Part shown: in pieces, positions 26,151 to 34,609 of the stretch
Layout: every line of letters begins with the position of its first letter
Numbering within the stretch: the first letter of the stretch is position 1
Assembly: GCF_036075115.1 (NCBI RefSeq)
Contig: NZ_CP107958.1
Location: forward strand, 4,960,001-5,024,000
DNA from: Streptomyces sp. NBC_00377
Lineage (GTDB): Bacteria > Actinomycetota > Actinomycetes > Streptomycetales > Streptomycetaceae
Length of the DNA stretch: 64,000 nt
Direction of reading: 5' to 3'
Program-made: the position numbers and the translations under genes
The notes under the pieces: generated by a model
Seen by the model: only the letters and a program-made list of their open reading frames with translations
Database searches by the model: none
What the model was told of the DNA's origin: nothing

Positions 26151-27059
26151 GTGGAGCCGGAACATGCCTCCGTCAATGGGCGGAGGAGGGCGGAGCGGCC
26201 GCAGCGGTCACACCGCGAGGTGGCCGACGAGCTGCGCACCCGGATCAGGACCGGAGTGCTGCGGCCGGGTCAGCGCATGCCCACGCAGGCCAAGCTGGCC
26301 GACGAGTTCGGCGTCGAACGGGGTGCCGTACGGCAGGCGCTGCGCATTCTTCAGTCGGAGCAGCTGCTCACCAACGTCTCCAAGGGAAGCCCGGCGACGG
26401 TCGCCGCCCAGCCCGGCGCGGCCGGCTTCGCGACAGGCCCCGCTGTGGCGCCACAGCCCTCGATGGTGGCACTTCCGCCCCGGATCACCGAGGCCTTCGC
26501 GGCCGAACACGTCGAGGTCGACGCCCTGTGCCTGACCGCGGTCTCGCTGACGGCCGCGATCGGCGAACCCCTCCAGAAGATCCACGCGGGGCAGCTGAAA
26601 CCGGCCAAGATCGACGTCCGTGTCCTGTTGCCGTCCCGGAACATCGACCTCGCGTTCCCGACGCCGGTGGACGTGTCGGAGACCGGGCGGTTGCAGAGGC
26701 GTTGGCTGGCCCACCGCAACGCCCAGGGCCAGGTGCTGCGGCACAACCTGCTCACCCTGCGCTCCACGCACGGCATCGATGTGCGCGTCACCTTCCGCGC
26801 GCTGCCCTTCACCCCGCCCGTCAAGCTGTATCTCCTCAACGGGACGGAAGCGCTGTTCGCCTACTACACGGTCAAGAAGGGTGAGCAGACGATCGACCAG
26901 GAGCAACTGGAGATGTACGACGCCGAGGGCACGCGGTCGGTGCTGTTCGCCTTCGAACAGGGCGCCGGACCGCGTGACACGACGTTCGTGGAACAGTCCC
27001 GCCTGTGGTTCGACGCACTGTGGGGGACGATCAGTTCGGAGCTGGTGCTCACGAGCTGA
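26151..27059 (+). CDS. devE: GntR-family developmental regulator DevE
   Basis: 302 residues from GTG 26151. The N-terminal GntR winged helix is VADELRTRIRTGVLRPGQRM, then LADEFGVERGAVRQALRILQ. The C-terminal domain is shared with the next GntR gene (HRNAQGQVLRHNLLTLRS, RALPFTPPVKLYLLNGTEAL) and is not a classical FadR, HutC or MocR effector domain. In S. coelicolor, devE (SCO4188) is a paralogue of devA near it, as here. Its stop overlaps the end of a minus-strand mini-gene by 11 bp. Confidence 0.85.
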   Translation: MEPEHASVNGRRRAERPQRSHREVADELRTRIRTGVLRPGQRMPTQAKLADEFGVERGAVRQALRILQSEQLLTNVSKGSPATVAAQPGAAGFATGPAVAPQPSMVALPPRITEAFAAEHVEVDALCLTAVSLTAAIGEPLQKIHAGQLKPAKIDVRVLLPSRNIDLAFPTPVDVSETGRLQRRWLAHRNAQGQVLRHNLLTLRSTHGIDVRVTFRALPFTPPVKLYLLNGTEALFAYYTVKKGEQTIDQEQLEMYDAEGTRSVLFAFEQGAGPRDTTFVEQSRLWFDALWGTISSELVLTS

Positions 27060-27243
27060 CGGCGGGCCCGGTGGCGAGGAGGGCGAGGATCACGGCGCCG
27101 GCGGAGCTGATGAGCGGGCTCTTCGCCTTGATGCCGACGCTGAGCAGGAGCAGGCCGAGGGCGCCGGCGGTGCCGTACTTCCACTGGATGGTCTGCTCGA
27201 CGCCGACGACGAAGGCGGCGCAGAGGAGGACGAGGACCGGCAT
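27049..27243 (-). CDS. 64-residue two-TM protein A
   Basis: ATG 27243 has AAGGGGGGAA upstream. Two hydrophobic helices (VLVLLCAAFVVGV and SAGAVILALLATG) flank a short basic loop (VGIKAKSP). It shares the pattern TxQxKxGxxGxxxL...VG[IV][KR]A[KR] with the mini-protein at 29032-29217. It is transcribed divergently from devA and ends inside devE. Possible roles are a membrane partner or signal input for the Dev regulators; the family is unrecognised. Confidence 0.7.
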   Translation of the reverse strand: MPVLVLLCAAFVVGVEQTIQWKYGTAGALGLLLLSVGIKAKSPLISSAGAVILALLATGPAVSS

Positions 27244-27300
27244 GGTGGTTCCCCCCTTCGGAGACTGGAGTGGGAGGCAAACCTTCCGCCAACTCACTCA

Positions 27301-27315
27301 AGTTGGTTGCCAACT
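27301..27315. promoter_or_regulatory. Operator between mini-gene A and devA
   Basis: AGTTGGT-T-GCCAACT, a 15-bp palindrome with one mismatch, matches the core of the devE operator. It lies between the divergent mini-gene (58 bp away) and devA (88 bp away), so it could control both. Confidence 0.6.
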
Positions 27316-27402
27316 ATGACTATGTTGTCCCCACTTGGTAGCAACTGCTAAACAACTTTCAAACAACTCCCGCCAGATGGATGTAAGTTGTAGCGTTTGG
27401 TC

Positions 27403-28287
27403 GTGACCCAGGAGAACGTGGCAGTGAACGGCAGCAGCAGGTTCTCACCCCGTGACATCGCCGATGTCCTGCGCGAACGCATCCGCGTCGGGGATCTCAG
27501 GGCCGGCGACCGGCTTCCGACCCAGGCCGAGCTCGCGGACGAGTTCGGCGTGGAGCGCGGCGCCGTGCGCCAGGCCCTGCGGGCACTCCAGGACGATGGG
27601 CTGCTCACCAACGTGAGCAAGGGCAGCCCGCCGCGCATCGCGGAGCCGCCGGCGCCGGGCCGAGGAGAGCCCCAGCCCACCATGGTGGGCCTCGCTCCGC
27701 GGCTGACCGCGGCCTTCGCCGCCCCGCATGTACGCATAGACGCCGCCTGTCTCACGGCCGAGAGCCTCATCCCGGCCCTCGGGGAACCCCTGCGGCTGAT
27801 CCACGCGGGCAGTGTCCGGCCCCGCAGGATCGACGTCCGCATCCTCCTGCCGTCCCGGGACATCAGCCTCGCCTTCCCGGTCCAGGTCGAGGGGCGCGGC
27901 GCGGGCGCCGACGACGGCGACCCGGTCCACCAGCGCTGGCTGGCGATGCGCAACGCGCAGGGCCACGTCCTGCGCCACAACCTCCAGACCCTGCGCTCGC
28001 ACGGCATCGACGTCAGCATCACGTTCCGCGCGCTGCCGTTCACCCCGCCGGTGAAGCTGTACCTCCTCAACGGCCAGGAGGCGCTGATGGCGTACTACAT
28101 GGTCACGCGCCGGGAGGAGGCCACCGACACCGGAACCCTCGACATGTACGACGTGCTCGGCACCGAGTCCCTCCTCTTCTCCTTCGAGAAGGCCGCCGGT
28201 CAGCGCGACGCCGCGTTCGTGGAGGAATCCCAGAAGTGGTTCGACGCCCTCTGGGAAACCATCACCACGGACCTGACACTCTCCTAG
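27403..28287 (+). CDS. devA: GntR-family developmental regulator DevA
   Basis: 294 residues from GTG 27403. TAGCGT sits 6 bp upstream, and the region aligns base for base with the devE start, which supports leaderless translation. A GTG at 27424 with GGAG upstream is the alternative. The helix-turn-helix is LADEFGVERGAVRQALRALQ. The C-terminal domain is closely similar to DevE. In S. coelicolor, devA is required for aerial development, represses itself and is co-transcribed with devB. The devB start overlaps the devA stop here (28285-28289). Confidence 0.88.
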   Translation: MTQENVAVNGSSRFSPRDIADVLRERIRVGDLRAGDRLPTQAELADEFGVERGAVRQALRALQDDGLLTNVSKGSPPRIAEPPAPGRGEPQPTMVGLAPRLTAAFAAPHVRIDAACLTAESLIPALGEPLRLIHAGSVRPRRIDVRILLPSRDISLAFPVQVEGRGAGADDGDPVHQRWLAMRNAQGHVLRHNLQTLRSHGIDVSITFRALPFTPPVKLYLLNGQEALMAYYMVTRREEATDTGTLDMYDVLGTESLLFSFEKAAGQRDAAFVEESQKWFDALWETITTDLTLS

Positions 28288-29045
28288 TGACCTCTGATGC
28301 GACGCAGACTGAACAGGTGACAGCCGACACCGGGAACGAGACGGACGACGGGACCGCGGAACTGAGGGAGTTGATCACCCGTGCGAGGGTCGTCCTGTGG
28401 GACTTCGACGGGCCGATCTGCCGGCTCTTCGCCGGTCACTCGGCGGAAGGGGTGGCCGACGGTCTCGTGGAGTGGCTCGAAGGGCGGGGCCTGCACGGCC
28501 TGTTGACGGAGTCCGAACAGAGGTCACTGGACCCGCACGTCGTGCTGCGCGCGGTGGACCGCCGCCACCCGGGCAGCGACCTGGTCACGGAGCTGGAGGA
28601 ACGCCTCACCCAGGAGGAGCTGAAGGCCACGTCCACGGCGATGCCCACGGCATGGGCCGACCCCCTGATCCGCACGCTGGTGGCGCTGAGGATGCGGCTG
28701 GCCATCACGACGAACAACTCACCGCAGGTCGCGACGGTGTACCTGGAGGGCCGTGGGCTCTCCTCCTGCTTCGCGCCGCACATCTACGGCCGCACCCAGG
28801 AACTGCGCCATCTCAAGCCCGACCCGCACTGTCTGAACCGGGCACTGACCGCCATGGGCTCGGCGCCCGGCACCGCCCTGATGATCGGCGACACCCCCTC
28901 CGACTTCCTGGCCGCCCGTGAGGCCGGTGTGCCCTTCCTCGGTTACGCGCGCAACGAGCGCAAGGAGAAGCTGCTCCGGGGGGCGGGCGCCACGACGGTG
29001 GTGGACTCGCTGGAGCCGTTGCTGAACGTGGTCAGACAGCTCTGA
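28287..29045 (+). CDS. devB: HAD-superfamily phosphatase DevB
   Basis: 252 residues from GTG 28287, overlapping the devA stop. HAD motifs are I DFDGP (nucleophile Asp in VVLWDFDGPIC), II TTNNS, III Lys in HLKPDPHC and IV MIGDTPSD. The cap inserts between motifs I and II as in phosphoglycolate-phosphatase-like enzymes. The substrate is unknown. devB of S. coelicolor affects organisation of aerial hyphae. Its 3' end overlaps the minus-strand mini-gene B by 14 bp. Confidence 0.88.
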   Translation: MTSDATQTEQVTADTGNETDDGTAELRELITRARVVLWDFDGPICRLFAGHSAEGVADGLVEWLEGRGLHGLLTESEQRSLDPHVVLRAVDRRHPGSDLVTELEERLTQEELKATSTAMPTAWADPLIRTLVALRMRLAITTNNSPQVATVYLEGRGLSSCFAPHIYGRTQELRHLKPDPHCLNRALTAMGSAPGTALMIGDTPSDFLAAREAGVPFLGYARNERKEKLLRGAGATTVVDSLEPLLNVVRQL

Positions 29046-29217
29046 GCAGCAGCAACACGAGCACGACGGCCGCCCCGACGGCGAGCACGTCGTGCCGGGC
29101 CCGCACGCCCACGGCCACCGTGAACAGCAGCATGACACCCACCGCACCCAGCTTGGCCTGCACCGTCAACCCCGCACAGAACGCGAGGAGTTCCCAGAGT
29201 GCCGATAACAGGAGCAT
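29032..29217 (-). CDS. 61-residue two-TM protein B, related to mini-protein A
   Basis: ATG 29217 follows GGGAGGGAAGG. Two TM helices (LLLSALWELLAFCAGL and LAVGAAVVLVLLLL) and the central VGVRAR match the spacing of mini-protein A, including the TVQAKLGAVG segment against TIQWKYGTAG. It diverges from the third GntR gene and overlaps the devB end. The repeated arrangement argues for an old duplication of a regulator plus mini-protein module. Confidence 0.68.
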   Translation of the reverse strand: MLLLSALWELLAFCAGLTVQAKLGAVGVMLLFTVAVGVRARHDVLAVGAAVVLVLLLLRAV

Positions 29218-29264
29218 GACCTTCCCTCCCCTCGCCATTCTCCGTGAAGCATGCAAGTCCCGGA

Positions 29265-29272
29265 CCAATTGG
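29265..29272. promoter_or_regulatory. CCAATTGG palindrome between mini-gene B and the third GntR gene
   Basis: A perfect 8-bp palindrome within GGACCAATTGGCCTGG, 48 bp from the mini-gene start and 115 bp from the GntR start. It occupies the same relative place as the AGTTGG-type operator before devA but with a different sequence. Confidence 0.35.
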
Positions 29273-29386
29273 CCTGGTTGACTTGAAATGGATTTCCCCT
29301 GGCTTGTTGATCCTTAACCGGCCTGCTCACGACGGGACTTGACCGGGATTGGTTTGGCATTGGATGGATGGCGGTACGGTCGCTGT

Positions 29387-30259
29387 GTGGAAACGCAGCA
29401 GAGCGGTGACAGCGGCGGCCGGGAGTTCCACCGGGTCGCCGACGATCTGCGCACCCGGATGACGAACGGGACGTATCCGCTGCGCTCCTTCCTGCCGTCC
29501 CAGCGGGATCTGGCGGAGGAGTTCGGGGTCTCCCGGGACACCGTTTCCCGCGTGATGCGGGAACTGGCCCACGAAGGCTGGATAGAGTCCCGTCAGGGCA
29601 GTGGGTCCCGGGTGGTCAAGACGCAGCGCATACAGTCCTCCACTCCGAAAGCCACCCGGCAGCTCCAGGGAGCCACCCTGGGGCCACTGCTCAGCGAGGC
29701 CTTCGAACAGCCGGAAGTCACCCTGGACGTCTACACGTTGACGTCCGAGTCGCTGGACGCGCACATCCGGTTGCAGGCCGAGCGGATCCGCGGGGGCTCG
29801 ATCGCCCCCCAGCGCATCGGCCTGCGGATGATCCTTCCCTCGGAGGACGGCCATCTGCCCTATCCGCGGGTCAAGGACGACAAGGACGACGACCGCCTGC
29901 GCAACCGGCTGCACGACATCACCCGCCGGCACACCGACTCACTGCGGGGGGTGCTGAAGGACCTGAGGACCGAGGACTACGTGGACTCCGTCGACGTCCG
30001 GATCAGACGCGCCCCGCTGACGCCGGCCTTCAAGCTCTATCTCTTCAACGGCACCGAGGCGCTGCACGGCCCCTACAAGGTGATCCAGCGGCAGATCGAA
30101 CTGGATTCCGGCGAGGAGATCACCGCTCTAGACGTGCTGGGTCTCGGCACCACCCTGACCCATCACGTGAAGGACGCGCGCCCGGACTCTCCGGGCACCG
30201 TCTTCGTCGACAGTTGGCAGGCGTGGTTCGACTCCGTATGGGACTTTCTCGCCGAATAG
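29387..30259 (+). CDS. Third GntR-family regulator of the island
   Basis: 290 residues from GTG 29387. TACGGT (29375-29380) is 6 bp upstream, so a leaderless mRNA is likely. The winged helix shows LAEEFGVSRDTVSRVMRELA and WIESRQGSGSRV. The C-terminal domain is recognisably of the DevA/DevE type (AFKLYLFNGTEALHGPYKVI) but more divergent, with a charged KDDKDDDRLRNR insertion. It probably controls itself, mini-gene B or the phosphotransferase-like gene downstream. Confidence 0.82.
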   Translation: METQQSGDSGGREFHRVADDLRTRMTNGTYPLRSFLPSQRDLAEEFGVSRDTVSRVMRELAHEGWIESRQGSGSRVVKTQRIQSSTPKATRQLQGATLGPLLSEAFEQPEVTLDVYTLTSESLDAHIRLQAERIRGGSIAPQRIGLRMILPSEDGHLPYPRVKDDKDDDRLRNRLHDITRRHTDSLRGVLKDLRTEDYVDSVDVRIRRAPLTPAFKLYLFNGTEALHGPYKVIQRQIELDSGEEITALDVLGLGTTLTHHVKDARPDSPGTVFVDSWQAWFDSVWDFLAE

Positions 30260-30461
30260 CCGGGGCCGCGTGCGCTAGCATGCCTCAATCGCGCGAGCAA
30301 TCGCTCCCGTCCATACGTATGAGTAGGCGAACAAGCCGGTCTCGAACGGTCTGACGTGGGCGAGTGGCAAAACCACCAATGGCTCAGCTGATCCCCACTC
30401 CGGTCGTGCGGCGCGTTTACCGTTTGCCCTACCCTGCCCAGCGCGAATACCGGAGCGGCCA

Positions 30462-32693
30462 GTGGTCGACCACCTTGTTCCCCCTCGTCACCTCGGGGAA
30501 CGAGCCGCCGAGGACGTGCCCGGAGTGCTGCGGGCCTTCCTCAGGGCCGCCGAATCGACCCAGGAGTCCAGCGGCCATCACAATCGCAACTATGTGCTGC
30601 CGCTGACGGAGGCGGTCGCACCGCTGGTGGGCCGCGCCCCGGGGACCTCGGTCATCGTGCGCATCAGACGGTCCGACGCCCTTCCCGTGGTGATCAGGAC
30701 CTGGCAGGAGGAAGCGGCGATCCTCGACGCCGTGCGCGGGGCGCTGCCGCACGCGCCCGAGTGTCTGACCAAGACGCCTGACTACTCCATCCACAGCCAT
30801 GTGGAGGGCGTACCGCTCTCCGCCATCTGCGGAAACGGTAAGCCTGTCGACACCCTGCTGATGAAGGCGCTGGCGGAACTGCTGGCCCAGATGACCCAGG
30901 TACGCCGGCAGGCACTGCCGCCGCTGCCCGCTTCCTGGCCCGCCAACCACAGCGACAGCCAGGCCTTCCTCAAGACCCTGGCCCGGTGCGCCGACGAACA
31001 GATCCGCAAGCCCAACTGGGACGAGTTCGGCGGTCTGTTCAAGGCGCTGGGCATCTCCGACGACGCTCTGCTGCGACTGGCCGAGCGGGTGCCCGTGATG
31101 ACCCGGCGGCCCTACAGCATGCTCCACGCGGACCTGCACCGGGACAACCTGATCGTGTCCTACGACGGCGACCCGCCGCTCGTCTGCGTCGACTGGGAAC
31201 TGGCGACCTACGGCGACCCGCTGCACGACCTCGCCACCCACCTGGTGCGCATGCGGTACCCGGACCACCAGTGGGGCGAGGTGATCGAGGCGTGGGAGAA
31301 GGCCATGTCGCGGTTCCGGCCCAGCGCGGTCAAGGGCCTGACCAGGGACCTGCGTCACTACCTCGACTTCGAGCGGGCGCAGTCGGTCTATCCGGACGTG
31401 ATGCGGGCCGCGCGGTCGTTGCAGCAGTCGTCCATGCAGAAGAGCATGGACGAGGCCACCGCCGAGGTGCGCCGGGCCCTGCGGACCGCGGCGGAGCCCC
31501 TGCGGCTCAGTGACGTGCCGAAGAACGACGAGATCGCGCGCGCACTCTTCCGCTGGCTGGCCTCGCGCGGGGACGGAGGCGTCAGCGGTCTGCACTGGAA
31601 GGCGATCGCCTCGGCCTGGCAGCCGGACCGGCGCCTGCCCGAGAACCCCCGCTTCCCGGAGTCGGCCGTGCGGGAGGCGCTGCTCGCCGAGGGAGCCGCT
31701 CCGGCGGGCCGGGTGTTCAAGGGAACCGCCCACCTCAACTCCGTGGTCTGTGTGCAGGGCATGGCCACGCCCGTGGTGGTACGGCGCAGGCTGCCCGGTG
31801 TCTCGCGGCTCGAACCGAGTTACCTCAGCGAGCACACCGTCCTGCGGGCCATCCAGGAGTCGGGTGTCCGGGTGGCGGCGCCGAAGGTGCTGGCGCTGGG
31901 CGAGAGCTACCCGGAGGACGCCTTCAGCATTCACACGTATGTCGGCACCGGCATCGACCAGCCGCCCCGACACCCGGTGAACGGTCTGCTCCCGCATGAG
32001 GCGGACGCGCTGGTCGATCAGCTGTGCGAGCTGACGCGGGTGGACCCGTCGACGGTCGACGCGGTCGCCGGCGTCGGCGACTTCTGTAACTGGCTCAAGG
32101 AACAACTGATCGGACTCGTACGGGATCTGCCGAAGGAGTCCCTGCAACTGGCCCGCACGCTCGGGCTGCCCGACGAATGGCGGCTGCGGGAGATCCTGGC
32201 CGGGTACCGCGTGAGCCCGCGGGACCCGGCGCTGCTGCACGGCGACCTCAACCCGTGGAACCTGGTGCGCCGTGACGACGAACTGGCGCTGACCATCATC
32301 GACTGGGAGATGGCCCTGGTCGGCGACCCGCTCTACGACCTCGTCCGGCACATGCACCTGACGCCGACGCGGCCGGAGATCCGGACCCGTATGTTCCGGC
32401 GGTGGGAGGAGAAGCTGCCGAAGAGGTACACGAGGGACCGGCACAAGGACTGGAGCGTCTACCGCCGGATCGAGTCCATCCGCTCCGCGTACGTCGACCT
32501 CGTCCGCCTGACGACCAGGGCGGGCCTGGACGCCCCCAACGTCCGCCGTGCCGTGGACTCCTACGCCGAGACGCTGGCCGCGGCCACCGCCTCCCTCGGC
32601 CTGCCGGCCTCCCGGACCACCAACCCCTACCTCGAACTGGCCCTGACCCGGGGACGGACCATCAGGACGGGCCTGATCCCCGGGCGGGCCTGA
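30462..32693 (+). CDS. Double phosphotransferase-fold (APH-like) protein
   Basis: 743 residues from GTG 30462, unusually long because it has two aminoglycoside-phosphotransferase/choline-kinase-like domains. Domain 1 has the catalytic loop HADLHRDN (residues ~222-229) and metal motif VDWELATYGDP. Domain 2 has HGDLNPWN (~594-601) and IDWEMALVGDP. Both keep the catalytic Asp and Asn, so both may be active. The link between them (~300-420) is helical and charged. No phosphate acceptor can be deduced. It follows the third GntR gene by 202 bp. A few small-molecule kinases are of this type, but two fused copies are rare in my experience. Confidence 0.85.
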   Translation: MVDHLVPPRHLGERAAEDVPGVLRAFLRAAESTQESSGHHNRNYVLPLTEAVAPLVGRAPGTSVIVRIRRSDALPVVIRTWQEEAAILDAVRGALPHAPECLTKTPDYSIHSHVEGVPLSAICGNGKPVDTLLMKALAELLAQMTQVRRQALPPLPASWPANHSDSQAFLKTLARCADEQIRKPNWDEFGGLFKALGISDDALLRLAERVPVMTRRPYSMLHADLHRDNLIVSYDGDPPLVCVDWELATYGDPLHDLATHLVRMRYPDHQWGEVIEAWEKAMSRFRPSAVKGLTRDLRHYLDFERAQSVYPDVMRAARSLQQSSMQKSMDEATAEVRRALRTAAEPLRLSDVPKNDEIARALFRWLASRGDGGVSGLHWKAIASAWQPDRRLPENPRFPESAVREALLAEGAAPAGRVFKGTAHLNSVVCVQGMATPVVVRRRLPGVSRLEPSYLSEHTVLRAIQESGVRVAAPKVLALGESYPEDAFSIHTYVGTGIDQPPRHPVNGLLPHEADALVDQLCELTRVDPSTVDAVAGVGDFCNWLKEQLIGLVRDLPKESLQLARTLGLPDEWRLREILAGYRVSPRDPALLHGDLNPWNLVRRDDELALTIIDWEMALVGDPLYDLVRHMHLTPTRPEIRTRMFRRWEEKLPKRYTRDRHKDWSVYRRIESIRSAYVDLVRLTTRAGLDAPNVRRAVDSYAETLAAATASLGLPASRTTNPYLELALTRGRTIRTGLIPGRA

Positions 32694-32765
32694 GGAACAG
32701 GTGGGCCTGAGCAACGGGTGGGCCTGAGCAACGGGTGGGCCTGAGGAACGGGCGGGCCTGATCCC
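32680..32765 (+). repeat. Tandem repeats of a GGGTGGGCCTGAGCAAC-like unit
   Basis: About four to five copies of an 18-bp unit run from the 3' end of the double-kinase gene into the intergenic space. They are bounded on both sides by CTGATCCCCGG. The stop codon of the kinase gene lies within the first copy, so expansion would alter only the non-coding side. Confidence 0.8.
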
Positions 32766-32780
32766 CGGACCCGGGGCGGG

Positions 32781-33818
<1,038 letters not shown>

Positions 33819-33863
33819 GCCGTACCTCCGCTGCCGTGTCGTTCGATGCGCGTGCATGCAGTC

Positions 33864-33891
33864 TTCGACCTCGACCAGGGTTGAGGTCAAG
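33864..33891. promoter_or_regulatory. Candidate TetR operator between the oxidoreductase and tetR genes
   Basis: A 28-bp imperfect palindrome: 13-base arms (33864-33876 and 33879-33891) pair at 10 of 13 positions with core GACCTCGACC/GGTTGAGGTC. It sits midway between the divergent starts (33818 and 33926). Confidence 0.6.
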
Positions 33892-33925
33892 CGGGAACGG
33901 TGACCGGCCCCCGTAGGCTCGGCCC

Positions 33926-34555
33926 ATGAGTGAGACCGGGCTGCGTGAGCGCAAGAGGCAGCGGATGTACCAGGCCGTGTCGGACATCGCCGTGGGCCTG
34001 TTCATGGAGCGCGGTTTCGACGCGGTGTCCGTGGCCGAGATCGCCGCGGCGGCCGAGATCTCCAAGCCGACCCTCTTCCGGTACTTCCCGGCCAAGGAGG
34101 ACCTGGTCCTGCACCGGATCGCGGACCACGAGCAGGAGGCGGCGCGGGTCGTCACGGCGGCGCGGGCCGAGGGGGTCGCGCCGCTCCCCGCCCTGCGCCG
34201 GCACTTCCTCGCCGGACTGGCCGCCGCCGACCCCGTCACCGGCCTCAGCGACCACCCTCAGGTGCGCGCCTTCTACGCCCTGCTCTACGGCACGCCCTCC
34301 CTGGTCGCACGCCTCTACGGGTACCTGGAGCGCTCCGAGGACACCCTCGCCGGCGCCCTCGCGGACGAGCTGCCCCACGCCCTCGACGCACGACTGGCCG
34401 CCGGTCAGATCATCGCCGTCCGCCGGATCCTCGCCGAGGAGAACTGGCGGCGGATCGCGGCGGGGGAGCGGTTGGAGGACGTACGGGGGGACGCGGAGGC
34501 GGCGGCGGAGCGGGCTTTCGCGGTGCTGGGGGCGGGGCTGCCGCAGCTCACCTAG
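33926..34555 (+). CDS. TetR-family regulator
   Basis: 209 residues. The N-terminal TetR helix-turn-helix is AVGLFMERGFDAVSVAEIAA, then ISKPTLFRYFPAKEDLVLHR. The C-terminal ligand domain is all-helical and unspecific. It is divergent from the quinone oxidoreductase, with an operator-like palindrome between them, so self-repression and repression of that gene is the natural reading. Confidence 0.88.
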   Translation: MSETGLRERKRQRMYQAVSDIAVGLFMERGFDAVSVAEIAAAAEISKPTLFRYFPAKEDLVLHRIADHEQEAARVVTAARAEGVAPLPALRRHFLAGLAAADPVTGLSDHPQVRAFYALLYGTPSLVARLYGYLERSEDTLAGALADELPHALDARLAAGQIIAVRRILAEENWRRIAAGERLEDVRGDAEAAAERAFAVLGAGLPQLT

Positions 34556-34560
34556 CTGAT

Positions 34561-34603
34561 ACTCGGTAAAAGATGCAACTCGGTAACGTTATTCGTCTAC
34601 CCT
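34561..34603 (+). promoter_or_regulatory. Promoter of the HelD/HelR-like gene with direct repeats
   Basis: ACTCGGTAA occurs at 34561-34569 and 34578-34586, 17 bp apart. TACCCT (34598-34603) follows 6 bp before ATG 34610, predicting a leaderless mRNA. The ACTCGGTAAC sequence also occurs in the rsiG promoter palindrome. Confidence 0.45.
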
Positions 34604-34609
34604 GGGCGC

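Noticed and set aside
30290..30360. tRNA-like stretch with GGTCTCGAACGG
   Set aside because: No acceptor stem, no anticodon arm and no CCA end can be folded from the surrounding bases; only a short T-loop-like string is present.
30364..30606. 80-codon plus-strand ORF before the double-kinase gene
   Set aside because: It overlaps the kinase gene's start in another frame, is rich in Pro and Cys without any domain, and the kinase frame has both catalytic signatures.
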